Source: NZQO01 sp964639255 (GTDB taxonomy: Bacteria; Bacteroidota; Bacteroidia; Flavobacteriales; Flavobacteriaceae). Taken from it: a stretch of DNA of 64,000 nt. The notes beneath the pieces were generated by a model. That model saw only the letters and a list, made by a program, of their open reading frames with translations, searched no databases and had not been told where the DNA came from. Both the position numbers and the translations under genes were made by a program. The stretch is taken from the NCBI GenBank assembly GCA_964639255.1, contig CAZXDP010000003.1, positions 54,597 to 118,596 of the forward strand, in the 5' to 3' direction. Shown in pieces: positions 55,708 through 63,473 of this stretch (its first letter is position 1; every line of letters starts with the position of its first letter).

Positions 55708-56553
55708 TTAATAGTCGCCCAAAGTCTCAGGGTTTTGCGCCAATGCGTTCTCCAATTGCTCATCATTGGGCGCCTTGCCGTGCCAAGCGTGGGTGTGCAT
55801 CATAAAATCGACCCCATGGCCCATTACCGTATGCAGCAAAACGCACACGGGTTTTCCGTTGTCAGAGCGATTTTTGGCTGTGGTTAGCCCTTGTACTACC
55901 GCCTCGAGATTGTTGCCCTCTTCAATAGTCACTACGTCCCAGCCAAATGCTTCAAATTTTGCCTTTAGATTTCCCAACGGAAGGACCTGTTCGGTAGCAC
56001 CATCAATCTGCTGTCCATTTAAATCTATCGTAACAATTAGGTTATCGACCTTATTGGCCGCCGCATACATAATAGCTTCCCAGTTTTGGCCTTCTTGTAA
56101 CTCACCATCTCCACAAAGTGCGTACACCCTGTGGTTATCATTGTTCAATTTTTTGGTTTGGGCAGCGCCGATGGCCACTGAAATTCCCTGTCCCAACGAT
56201 CCAGACGCCACGCGAATGCCCGGTAGTCCCTCGTGCGTAGTGGGATGCCCCTGCAAGCGGGAATCTATGTGCCGAAAGGTGCTCAGTTCCGAAACGGGAA
56301 AATAGCCCGATCGCGCTAAAACACTATAAAATACAGGCGATATGTGGCCGTTTGAAAGAAAAAAGAGATCCTCGCAAATGCCGTCCATATCGAAGGTGTC
56401 TTTGCGATCCATAAGCACTTGGTAGAGCGCTACAAAAAATTCGGTACAGCCCAACGAGCCTCCAGGATGCCCAGAGTCTACAGCGTGAACCTGTCGCAAG
56501 ATGTCCCTACGAACTTGCACAGCTAAATCGTTTAATTCTGAATAATTTGGCAT
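55708..56553 (-). CDS. Transketolase, N-terminal subunit
   Basis: The 281-residue ThDP-binding half of the split enzyme. It has the conserved VDSGHPGGSLGCTEFF, HISPVFYSVLARSGYFP, GHPTTHEGLPGIRVASGSLGQG (over two strands) and the diphosphate/metal motif GDGELQEGQNWEAIMYA with a terminal DLNGQQIDG. Histidines in HTVMGHGVDFM are also family-typical. It starts at ATG 56553, with the promoter box TATTTTTG 26 bases upstream on the minus strand. The two-subunit arrangement occurs in many bacteria and archaea. Confidence 0.95.
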   Translation of the reverse strand: MPNYSELNDLAVQVRRDILRQVHAVDSGHPGGSLGCTEFFVALYQVLMDRKDTFDMDGICEDLFFLSNGHISPVFYSVLARSGYFPVSELSTFRHIDSRLQGHPTTHEGLPGIRVASGSLGQGISVAIGAAQTKKLNNDNHRVYALCGDGELQEGQNWEAIMYAAANKVDNLIVTIDLNGQQIDGATEQVLPLGNLKAKFEAFGWDVVTIEEGNNLEAVVQGLTTAKNRSDNGKPVCVLLHTVMGHGVDFMMHTHAWHGKAPNDEQLENALAQNPETLGDY

Positions 56554-56579
56554 GAAAGGGTGTTTATTATTTTCAGTCG

Positions 56580-56587
56580 CAAAAATA
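56580..56587 (-). promoter_or_regulatory. Minus-7 box TATTTTTG of the transketolase unit
   Basis: A perfect TAnnTTTG box on the minus strand, 26 bases before ATG 56553. Confidence 0.65.
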
Positions 56588-56725
56588 CGGTATTCTTAAG
56601 GCGATGCAAAACCATATAGTGTGCTTTTATCAACGAATTTCAGCAATTAGTTAACAGCACCGAAAGCCTTGGAGTAATTTTTGATTCTCTTATAGGGTTA
56701 CACCCCTGAAACCCATAAATCATTC

Positions 56726-56733
56726 TATCTTTG
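56726..56733 (+). promoter_or_regulatory. Minus-7 box TATCTTTG of tgt
   Basis: A perfect TAnnTTTG box 40 bases before ATG 56774. Confidence 0.65.
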
Positions 56734-56773
56734 CAGCGGCCCTTAGGCCTAAGTATTTAATTAGTACCAATAC

Positions 56774-57904
56774 ATGCAATTTTCCCTTCACGCAACCGAT
56801 ATTCAAAGCCAAGCCAGGGCGGGCACACTCGTACTCGATCATGGCGAGGTGCAGACCCCAATTTTTATGCCTGTAGGTACCATAGGAACCGTAAAAGGCG
56901 TGCACCAACGAGAGCTTACCGACGAGATTGATCCAGATATCATTTTGGGAAATACCTATCACTTGTACTTAAGGCCGCAAACCGCGATTTTGGAACAGGC
57001 CGGGGGTCTTCATAAATTTATGAATTGGAACCGAAATATTCTTACGGACAGTGGGGGCTATCAAGTCTATTCGCTCTCGGCCCGACGAAAAATTAAGGAA
57101 GAAGGGGTGAAATTTAAATCGCATATCGACGGGAGTTATCATTTCTTCACACCAGAGAACGTGATGGAAATACAGCGAAGCATCGGGGCAGATATCATCA
57201 TGGCCTTTGATGAATGCACACCGTACCCGTGCGATTACAATTATGCGAAGCGCTCTATGCATATGACGCATCGCTGGTTGGACAGGTGTATCTCGCATCT
57301 TGATAAAATACCTCCAAAATACGGCTATAATCAAACGCTTTTCCCTATTGTACAAGGGAGCACCTACAAAGATTTGCGACGGCAATCGGCGGAATATATT
57401 GCTAATGCTGGGGCAGCTGGCAACGCCATCGGTGGTCTTTCGGTGGGCGAACCGGCCGAGGAGATGTACGAAATGACGGCAGTTGTGACCGAAATTCTTC
57501 CGAAAGAAAAACCGCGCTACTTGATGGGAGTGGGAACCCCTATCAATATTTTAGAGAATATCGCATTGGGTGTGGACATGTTCGATTGTGTTATGCCAAC
57601 GCGCAATGGGCGCAACGGTATGCTATTTACGGCGCACGGTACCATCAATATTAAAAATAAGAAGTGGGAAGCAGATTTTTCGCCCATTGATGAAATGGCC
57701 ATAACTTGGGTAGATACAGCTTATAGCAAGGCCTACTTGCGGCATTTATTTACCGTGAATGAGATGTTGGGGAGGCAAATTGCCACTATCCATAACTTGG
57801 GGTTTTACCTATGGTTGGTTCGCGAGGCCAGAAAGCATATCTTAGCGGGCGACTTCACCCAATGGAAAAATAAGATGGTGCAACAAATGGACAAACGTCT
57901 TTAG
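56774..57904 (+). CDS. tgt: tRNA-guanine transglycosylase, without the zinc-site cysteines
   Basis: Exchanges guanine 34 of GUN-anticodon tRNAs for a queuosine precursor. The 376-residue protein has the TIM-barrel motifs GNTYHLYLRPQ, LTDSGGYQVYSLS, MAFDECTPYP, IVQGSTYKDLRR, GGLSVGEP and FDCVMPTRNGRNG. The last carries the nucleophilic Asp. In E. coli Tgt the zinc site is C-D-C-Y-T-C plus a His. The aligned part here is A-I-T-W-V-D (DEMAITWVDTAYSKAYL), with no Cys; the His in IHNLGFYL remains. I recall other flavobacterial sequences of this kind, so it may be a zinc-free branch that is still functional. It begins an operon with lptF/G and an EamA gene. Confidence 0.93.
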   Translation: MQFSLHATDIQSQARAGTLVLDHGEVQTPIFMPVGTIGTVKGVHQRELTDEIDPDIILGNTYHLYLRPQTAILEQAGGLHKFMNWNRNILTDSGGYQVYSLSARRKIKEEGVKFKSHIDGSYHFFTPENVMEIQRSIGADIIMAFDECTPYPCDYNYAKRSMHMTHRWLDRCISHLDKIPPKYGYNQTLFPIVQGSTYKDLRRQSAEYIANAGAAGNAIGGLSVGEPAEEMYEMTAVVTEILPKEKPRYLMGVGTPINILENIALGVDMFDCVMPTRNGRNGMLFTAHGTINIKNKKWEADFSPIDEMAITWVDTAYSKAYLRHLFTVNEMLGRQIATIHNLGFYLWLVREARKHILAGDFTQWKNKMVQQMDKRL

Positions 57905-57910
57905 GAGCTT

Positions 57911-58990
57911 ATGTTTAGCATTTTAGATCGCTACATACTGAAAAAATACCTGGGCACCTTCATCTTGCTGCTGTTGCTTTTTATACCTATTGGCATCACC
58001 GTAAACCTTGCCGAGAAGATCGATAAAATGCTGGAAAACGAAGTGCCTTTTATCGAGGTGGTGAAGTACTATCTGGATTTTACGGTTTATTTCGCGAATT
58101 TGTTGTTTCCACTGTTCCTGTTTCTTTCGGTGATCTGGTTTACCTCAAAGCTGGCCAATAATACCGAGGTCATCGCCTTTTTGAGCAGCGGGGTTTCATA
58201 TTACCGCTTTTTACGTCCTTATATGATTGGCGCTACTATTGTTTGCCTTGGTGCGCTCATAATGGGAATGTACCTAGCCCCCATGGCGAGCAAGGGCTTT
58301 AATGAATTTAAGTACGAATATCTGAAAAAAGGCAAGCAGGACCGAAACCAGACGAACGTGTTTCGGCAGATTAACGATACCGACTACATTTATGTGAGTT
58401 ATTTCAATGTGAAGGAAAAGGCGGGAAACAACTTTACCTTAGAGCATTTTGATGGCAATCGATTGGCATATAAAATTTCGGCCAATAGAATTCAATACAA
58501 CGAAGCAGATAGCACCTATAGTTTGTTCAATTACGTTAAAAGAACCATTGGCGATCACAACGATGTGCTCGATGTTCGGCAACGTGTAGATACGACCTTC
58601 GCCTTCGAGCTCGAAGACCTCACCCCGGTAGAGTACATAGCAGAAACGCTCAATTTCACCGAGCTAAACGATTTTATTGAACGCGAGAAAAAAAGAGGCA
58701 GCTCTTATATAAATAGGTATGAGGTGGTGCAGTACAAGCGCTGGAGCCTTCCCGTTTCGGCCTATATTTTAACGGTGATAGCCGTGGCGGTTTCCTCTAT
58801 GAAACGACGTGGCGGAATGGGCGTCAACCTGGCCATTGGCATCGGTATTGGGATGATTTATATTTTCTTTGATAAAATTTTCGGCACCATGGCAGAACAA
58901 AGCGATTTTTCGCCTTTTGTGGCCACGTGGTTCCCCAATATTGTGTTTGGTATTTTGGCCATTTATCTTTTGAAAAATGCGAAACGATAA
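57911..58990 (+). CDS. LptF/LptG-family permease
   Basis: A 359-residue inner-membrane permease of the LPS export complex (LptB2FG). It has three N-terminal membrane spans (about residues 12-32, 55-80 and 100-120), then a periplasmic beta-jellyroll domain (about residues 130-265). Three C-terminal spans follow (RWSLPVSAYILTVIAVAVSS, GVNLAIGIGIGMIYIFF, and a last one). It begins ILDRYILKKYLGTF, typical of YjgP/YjgQ proteins. Which of LptF or LptG it is cannot be decided. It lies six bases after tgt and overlaps the EamA gene by 14 bases. Confidence 0.92.
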   Translation: MFSILDRYILKKYLGTFILLLLLFIPIGITVNLAEKIDKMLENEVPFIEVVKYYLDFTVYFANLLFPLFLFLSVIWFTSKLANNTEVIAFLSSGVSYYRFLRPYMIGATIVCLGALIMGMYLAPMASKGFNEFKYEYLKKGKQDRNQTNVFRQINDTDYIYVSYFNVKEKAGNNFTLEHFDGNRLAYKISANRIQYNEADSTYSLFNYVKRTIGDHNDVLDVRQRVDTTFAFELEDLTPVEYIAETLNFTELNDFIEREKKRGSSYINRYEVVQYKRWSLPVSAYILTVIAVAVSSMKRRGGMGVNLAIGIGIGMIYIFFDKIFGTMAEQSDFSPFVATWFPNIVFGILAIYLLKNAKR

Positions 58991-59879
58991 AGCGCTCAAC
59001 TACCTTCACCTTCATTTTATAGTGTTTATTTGGGGGTTTACAGCAGTGCTGGGAGCACTCATTTCCATAGATGCTATTCCCTTAGTGTGGTACCGAATGT
59101 TATTGGCTACCGGTTTTATCTTTTTATTTCTGAAATTTACAAAAGTCAATCTTTCTTTTTCGAAGAAAACGATAGCCGGCTTTTGTCATGCTGGACTCAT
59201 TATAGCTCTACATTGGTTGGCTTTTTTCGGTGCCATTAAGGTGTCGAACGTGTCGGTTACCTTGGCCATTTTGTCTACCGGAGCCTTCTTTACCTCCTTA
59301 TTGGAACCGCTATACTACAAGAGGAAGGTTATAGGGTATGAGGTGCTCTTTGGGCTTCTGGCTATGGTAGGCTTGTATATTATTTTCGCGGTGGAGACCG
59401 AGCACTTGTTGGGTATTGTATTGGCACTGTGCGCGTCGTTTCTAGGGGCACTGTTTTCTGTAATCAATGGGAAGTTTGCCATAAAATACAAGGCGAGCGC
59501 CATTTCGTTTTATGAACTTGGATTTGGAATGCTTTGCATTACGGTGTATTTGGCCTTTACCGGAAGTTTCACCTACGATTTTTTTATATTATCGGGTAAC
59601 GATTGGCTGTTTCTATTTTTGCTGGCATCTGTATGTACGGCCTACGCCTTTATTGCCTCGGTACATGTAATGCGCTGGCTGAGTCCATATACAGTGATGC
59701 TCACCATCAACTTGGAGCCGGTGTATGGAATCGTGCTGGCGCTGTTGTTTTTGGGCGATTCAGAAAATATGAGTCCACAGTTTTATTACGGGGCAGGCAT
59801 CATTCTACTTACCGTAATCGCCAATGGTATTATCAAAACGACGCGAGAAAGAAAAAAAAGGCGTTTGCCCCATAGCTAA
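58977..59879 (+). CDS. EamA/DMT-superfamily transporter
   Basis: A 300-residue inner-membrane transporter with ten predicted spans in two five-helix repeats (about residues 10-140 and 145-290). The first EamA repeat holds FIVFIWGFTAVLGALISI and the W-Y-R-M-L-L segment, and the second LEPVYGIVLALLFLGDSE. DMT transporters export metabolites or amino acids; the substrate cannot be predicted. It overlaps the LptF/G gene by 14 bases, so it is part of the tgt transcript. The C-terminus is basic (RERKKRRLPHS), consistent with a cytoplasmic end. Confidence 0.92.
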   Translation: MRNDKALNYLHLHFIVFIWGFTAVLGALISIDAIPLVWYRMLLATGFIFLFLKFTKVNLSFSKKTIAGFCHAGLIIALHWLAFFGAIKVSNVSVTLAILSTGAFFTSLLEPLYYKRKVIGYEVLFGLLAMVGLYIIFAVETEHLLGIVLALCASFLGALFSVINGKFAIKYKASAISFYELGFGMLCITVYLAFTGSFTYDFFILSGNDWLFLFLLASVCTAYAFIASVHVMRWLSPYTVMLTINLEPVYGIVLALLFLGDSENMSPQFYYGAGIILLTVIANGIIKTTRERKKRRLPHS

Positions 59880-59890
59880 CAACAAAATTT

Positions 59891-59898
59891 TATCTTTG
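59891..59898 (+). promoter_or_regulatory. Minus-7 box TATCTTTG of accA
   Basis: A perfect TAnnTTTG box 34 bases before ATG 59933. A TTTG lies at 59864-59867, at a slightly long distance. Confidence 0.65.
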
Positions 59899-59932
59899 TA
59901 CATTAAGCCAAAAACCACCTTTAGGAGTAATT

Positions 59933-60886
59933 ATGGAATATCTAGATTTTGAACTGCCCATAAAAGAATTGCAGGAACAATACGAAAAGGCTTGCCAAAT
60001 AGGAGAGGAGAGCGATGTAGATGTGACCAATACCTGCAAGCAAATTGAAAAAAAACTGAACGAAACCAAAAAGGAAATCTATAAAAACCTAACCCCGTGG
60101 CAGCGGGTGCAACTTTCTAGGCATCCCAACCGTCCTTATACCATGGATTATATTCGGGCCATCTGTGGCGATTCCTTCTTGGAATTGCACGGTGACCGCA
60201 GTTTTAAGGACGATAAGGCCATGGTAGGTGGACTCGGAAAGATTGGCGACCAGAGTTATATGTTCATAGGCCAGCAGAAGGGTTACAACACCAAAACCAG
60301 GCAGTACCGAAACTTCGGAATGGCGAATCCCGAAGGATATCGCAAGGCGTTGCGCCTTATGAAATCGGCTGAAAAGTTTAATGTCCCGGTGGTAACCTTT
60401 ATAGACACCCCTGGTGCATATCCTGGATTAGAAGCCGAAGAGCGTGGGCAAGGGGAGGCCATTGCACGAAATATTCTTGAAATGACACGTCTTCAGGTGC
60501 CTATCATCGTTGTAATCATTGGCGAGGGTGCTAGTGGTGGTGCCTTAGGCATTGGCGTTGGCGATACCGTTTTAATGCTCGAAAATACTTGGTACTCGGT
60601 AATATCGCCAGAGAGCTGTTCATCAATACTCTGGCGCAGCTGGGAATACAAGGAACAGGCCGCAGAGGCATTGAAACTTACCGCTGCAGATATGAAAAAG
60701 CAAAAGCTTATCGATAAAATCGTTAAGGAACCGCTGGGCGGAGCGCATAGCGACCGCGAAAAAACTTTTAGCACGGTGGCCAATGCCATTGCCAAGGAAT
60801 TCGAGGAGCTAAAAAAATTATCCCCAAAAGATTTAGTCGCCAAACGAATGGACAAGTATTCCAACATGGGCGTCTTTAAGGGATAA
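59933..60886 (+). CDS. accA: Acetyl-CoA carboxylase carboxyltransferase subunit alpha
   Basis: Transfers the carboxyl group from biotin to acetyl-CoA, making malonyl-CoA for fatty-acid synthesis. The 317-residue protein has the N-terminal coiled coil (LPIKELQEQYEKACQ) and the crotonase-type core. TPWQRVQLSRHPNRPYTMDY is followed by FLELHGDRSFKDDKAMVGGLG, TFIDTPGAYPGLEAEERGQ and the oxyanion-hole pair GEGASGGALGIGVGD. The C-terminal SAADMKKQKL-like helix is present. It needs AccB, AccC and AccD from elsewhere. Confidence 0.97.
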   Translation: MEYLDFELPIKELQEQYEKACQIGEESDVDVTNTCKQIEKKLNETKKEIYKNLTPWQRVQLSRHPNRPYTMDYIRAICGDSFLELHGDRSFKDDKAMVGGLGKIGDQSYMFIGQQKGYNTKTRQYRNFGMANPEGYRKALRLMKSAEKFNVPVVTFIDTPGAYPGLEAEERGQGEAIARNILEMTRLQVPIIVVIIGEGASGGALGIGVGDTVLMLENTWYSVISPESCSSILWRSWEYKEQAAEALKLTAADMKKQKLIDKIVKEPLGGAHSDREKTFSTVANAIAKEFEELKKLSPKDLVAKRMDKYSNMGVFKG

Positions 60887-60964
60887 TTGCAGCAATGGTT
60901 GGGCGTTGCGATTTGTACTTCGTTCGCATCGCTATTTTTCGTAACTTATTAACAGGATTTTCAA

Positions 60965-60991
60965 GTTTTCAACATTTGAAATGTTGAAGAC
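60965..60991. repeat. 27-bp near-perfect palindrome before dnaB
   Basis: The arms GTTTTCAACATTT and AAATGTTGAAGAC flank one G; only one pair fails, and the central 21 bases (60968-60988) are perfect. TTTTCAACA within it, and TTATTAACA just upstream (60947-60955), resemble DnaA boxes. No T-run follows, so it is not a clear terminator. Confidence 0.6.
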
Positions 60992-61040
60992 CGGTGGACA
61001 TCGTAACCAATTAAAAACGGTTACGTCTTAACATTTTATT

Positions 61041-61048
61041 TACATTCG
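61041..61048 (+). promoter_or_regulatory. Minus-7 box variant TACATTCG before dnaB
   Basis: One mismatch to TAnnTTTG. It ends four bases before ATG 61053, so a transcript from here would have almost no leader. Confidence 0.4.
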
Positions 61049-61052
61049 CTCA

Positions 61053-62600
61053 ATGGAAAAATTGAAAGCTCCCTCAAGTTATGCCACGCGCGCTTCCCAA
61101 GTAATTTCCTTGGAAAAAGGAAAATTGCCTCCGCAAGCTATTGATTTAGAGGAGGTTGTGCTAGGAGCGATGATGATCGACAAAAAGGGGGTCGATGAGG
61201 TAATAGATATCTTACACGCCGATGTTTTCTATAAAGAATCGCACCAGCATATTTTCGATGCCATCCATACCCTGTTCGAAAACAGCGAGCCAGTTGACTT
61301 ATTAACCGTTTCTGCTCAGTTAAAGCGGGACGGAAAACTCGAGCGCATCGGTGGCGAATTTACCCTCGTGCAGCTCACCCAAAAAGTGTCCTCTTCGGCA
61401 CATATCGAATTTCACGCTCGTATTATTTTGCAGAAGTTCATACAGCGCAGTCTGATAAAAATTTCCAACGAGATCATCGAAGATTCGTACGATGAGACCA
61501 CCGACGTTTTTGACCTGCTGGACACGGCCGAATCAAAATTGTACGAGATTACACAGGGGAATATCAAACGGTCTTCAGAAACCGCACAGCAGCTAGTTAT
61601 TCAAGCCAAGAAAAAAATTGAGGAAATTGCCAATAGGGAGGGGCTTTCGGGTATTCCCTCTGGTTTCGATAAAGTAGATAGGCTCACCTCCGGCTGGCAA
61701 CCCAGCGATTTAATTATCATTGCAGCTCGTCCCGGTATGGGTAAAACAGCCCTTACCTTATCGATGGCGCGTAACATCGCGGTAGAACACAACATACCTG
61801 TTGCCTTTTTCTCGCTGGAAATGTCATCTGTACAGTTGATTACCCGTTTGATTTCTTCAGAAACGGGACTTTCTTCAGAAAAGCTTCGTACCGGTAACCT
61901 TGAGAAGCACGAATGGGAGCAACTAAACGTAAAGGTTAAAGGATTAGAGAAAGCACCGCTTTTTATCGATGATACACCGTCACTTTCTATTTTCGACTTG
62001 CGTGCTAAGGCGCGCCGCCTTTCATCGCAGCACGGTATCAAGTTGATAATGATTGACTATCTGCAGCTTATGACGGCAGGCGGTAGCCAGAAGGGTGGTA
62101 ACCGTGAGCAGGAAATTTCTACCATATCCCGTAACCTGAAGGCCCTTGCCAAGGAGCTGAATGTGCCCGTTATAGCACTCTCGCAGTTATCGCGGGCGGT
62201 GGAAACTCGTGGGGGCAGCAAACGTCCTTTGTTGAGCGATCTTCGTGAGTCTGGTGCGATCGAACAGGATGCCGATATTGTTTCCTTTATCTATCGGCCA
62301 GAATATTATAAAATCGATGAATGGGACGATGAGGAGCGCACTCCAACAGAGGGACAGGCAGAATTTATCGTGGCAAAGCACCGTAACGGCGGTCTCGATG
62401 AAATTCGGCTTAAGTTTGTGGGGCACCTTGGGAAGTTTGAGAACCTGGAAACCTTTAACTACACCGGCGAATTTCATAGCAGCATGAACGATGCCGCCAA
62501 CGACGATACTTTTAAAACCAGTCATTTCCCGTTGCCGGGAGAGGCCTTTGGCAGCTCTATGAACGATAACTTGTCGTCCGATGATGATGTGCCGTTTTAA
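61053..62600 (+). CDS. dnaB: Replicative DNA helicase DnaB
   Basis: The hexameric helicase that unwinds DNA at the replication fork. The 515-residue protein has the N-terminal primase-interaction domain (about residues 25-130, ending FHARIILQKFIQR), a linker helix and the RecA-like motor. Motor motifs are Walker A ARPGMGKTAL, FFSLEMSSVQL, IMIDYLQLMT, the QLSRAVETR segment (motif H4) and DLRESGAIEQDADI. The C-terminal 60 residues are a flexible acidic tail that ends NLSSDDDVPF, like the tip of SSB. No intein is present. Confidence 0.97.
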   Translation: MEKLKAPSSYATRASQVISLEKGKLPPQAIDLEEVVLGAMMIDKKGVDEVIDILHADVFYKESHQHIFDAIHTLFENSEPVDLLTVSAQLKRDGKLERIGGEFTLVQLTQKVSSSAHIEFHARIILQKFIQRSLIKISNEIIEDSYDETTDVFDLLDTAESKLYEITQGNIKRSSETAQQLVIQAKKKIEEIANREGLSGIPSGFDKVDRLTSGWQPSDLIIIAARPGMGKTALTLSMARNIAVEHNIPVAFFSLEMSSVQLITRLISSETGLSSEKLRTGNLEKHEWEQLNVKVKGLEKAPLFIDDTPSLSIFDLRAKARRLSSQHGIKLIMIDYLQLMTAGGSQKGGNREQEISTISRNLKALAKELNVPVIALSQLSRAVETRGGSKRPLLSDLRESGAIEQDADIVSFIYRPEYYKIDEWDDEERTPTEGQAEFIVAKHRNGGLDEIRLKFVGHLGKFENLETFNYTGEFHSSMNDAANDDTFKTSHFPLPGEAFGSSMNDNLSSDDDVPF

Positions 62601-62620
62601 GAGCTACAAAATGTGATAAT

Positions 62621-62652
62621 AAAAAAACCGCGCCTATATGCGCGGTTTTTTT
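62621..62652. terminator. Bidirectional terminator between dnaB and the OM-barrel gene
   Basis: Stem ACCGCGC / GCGCGGT with loop CTATAT, and seven T on the plus strand; an A-run on the left serves the minus strand. Confidence 0.9.
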
Positions 62653-62670
62653 ATTTTGGGAATAATTATA

Positions 62671-63258
62671 TTAGAACATATAACCTACGCCAGCCGAAAA
62701 TACCGAGTTGTGTACATCTTGGTTCTCTATCAATTGCGAGAATCCGTAAGTGTAACGCGCTTGAATTAAAAATCCGCTTTCGAATTTATATTCAAGGCCC
62801 GAGGTAAGCTGAAAGTCAAAATCTTCAACCGTATCGGTATCGAAATCACCATCATCATCGGCCGGTTCGAAGTCTATTTCTTCATCAATCTTAAAACCAA
62901 ATTGTGGTCCGGCGTGTATGTTTAAGCCTTCAAAAAGGTAAATTTTCGCCAATAAGGGCACTTGTATATAGTTTACTTGAAATTCGGCATCGAGCTCATC
63001 TTCTTCTTCAGTAAAATCGAATCCCTGCCCAGAATAGAATACTTCGGTTTGCAGTGAAAATCGTTCTGAAATGGGCGCTTCTGCCACCAAACCGGCGTAA
63101 AAATTAGTGCGGTTGTCTGGACTATCAAACCCATCGCCGGTTACGGTGCTTAGGTTGAGTCCGCCCCGCGCGCCAAAGTCGAAGGAAAGAGATTCCGATT
63201 GTGCATTGGCGGTAATACCGGCTACTAATAGTGCGGCCGAAAATAATAAAGTTCTCAT
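62671..63258 (-). CDS. Outer-membrane beta-barrel protein (OMP_b-brl type)
   Basis: A 195-residue exported protein with a Sec signal peptide ending ANAQ (residue 20). The mature part has alternating hydrophobic strands typical of an eight-stranded barrel: FDFGARGGLNLSTV, FYAGLVAEAPISERFSLQTEVFYSGQG (in two strands), VNYIQVPLLAKIYLFEGLNIHAGPQ (in two strands), FQLTSGLEYKFESGFLIQARY and SVFSAGVGYMF with a C-terminal Phe. Two extracellular loops are acidic (EEEDELDAE, DDDGDFDTDTVEDFD). It belongs to the porin-family/PorT-like barrels common in this phylum. It may only be structural. Confidence 0.88.
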   Translation of the reverse strand: MRTLLFSAALLVAGITANAQSESLSFDFGARGGLNLSTVTGDGFDSPDNRTNFYAGLVAEAPISERFSLQTEVFYSGQGFDFTEEEDELDAEFQVNYIQVPLLAKIYLFEGLNIHAGPQFGFKIDEEIDFEPADDDGDFDTDTVEDFDFQLTSGLEYKFESGFLIQARYTYGFSQLIENQDVHNSVFSAGVGYMF

Positions 63259-63282
63259 AATGCTTTTTTTTTAAGTTTAGCC

Positions 63283-63290
63283 CAAAAATA
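63283..63290 (-). promoter_or_regulatory. Minus-7 box TATTTTTG of the OM-barrel gene
   Basis: A perfect TAnnTTTG box on the minus strand, 24 bases before ATG 63258. Confidence 0.65.
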
Positions 63291-63473
63291 GAGCGGTTAG
63301 CAATCAATGAGCGTTAAGCCAATAATAAAATAGTGCTAAAATTCCGTTAGGAAAGTTAAAGGGGAACGGGCGGTATTTGGTGGAGAACTTATAGGGATGG
63401 AACCAATATGGAACGACTTTTGTCGTTATCTTTAAACGCGAAAACGAGTTTTGTGCGATATTGATGTGATACT

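Noticed and set aside
54703..56553. Frameshifted transketolase instead of two subunits
   Set aside because: The two ORFs are separated by 51 bases with proper start and stop codons, and split transketolases are a known arrangement.
56697..56717. GGGTT...AACCC inverted repeat before the tgt promoter
   Set aside because: Only five pairs, no T-run and no second copy; too weak to call.
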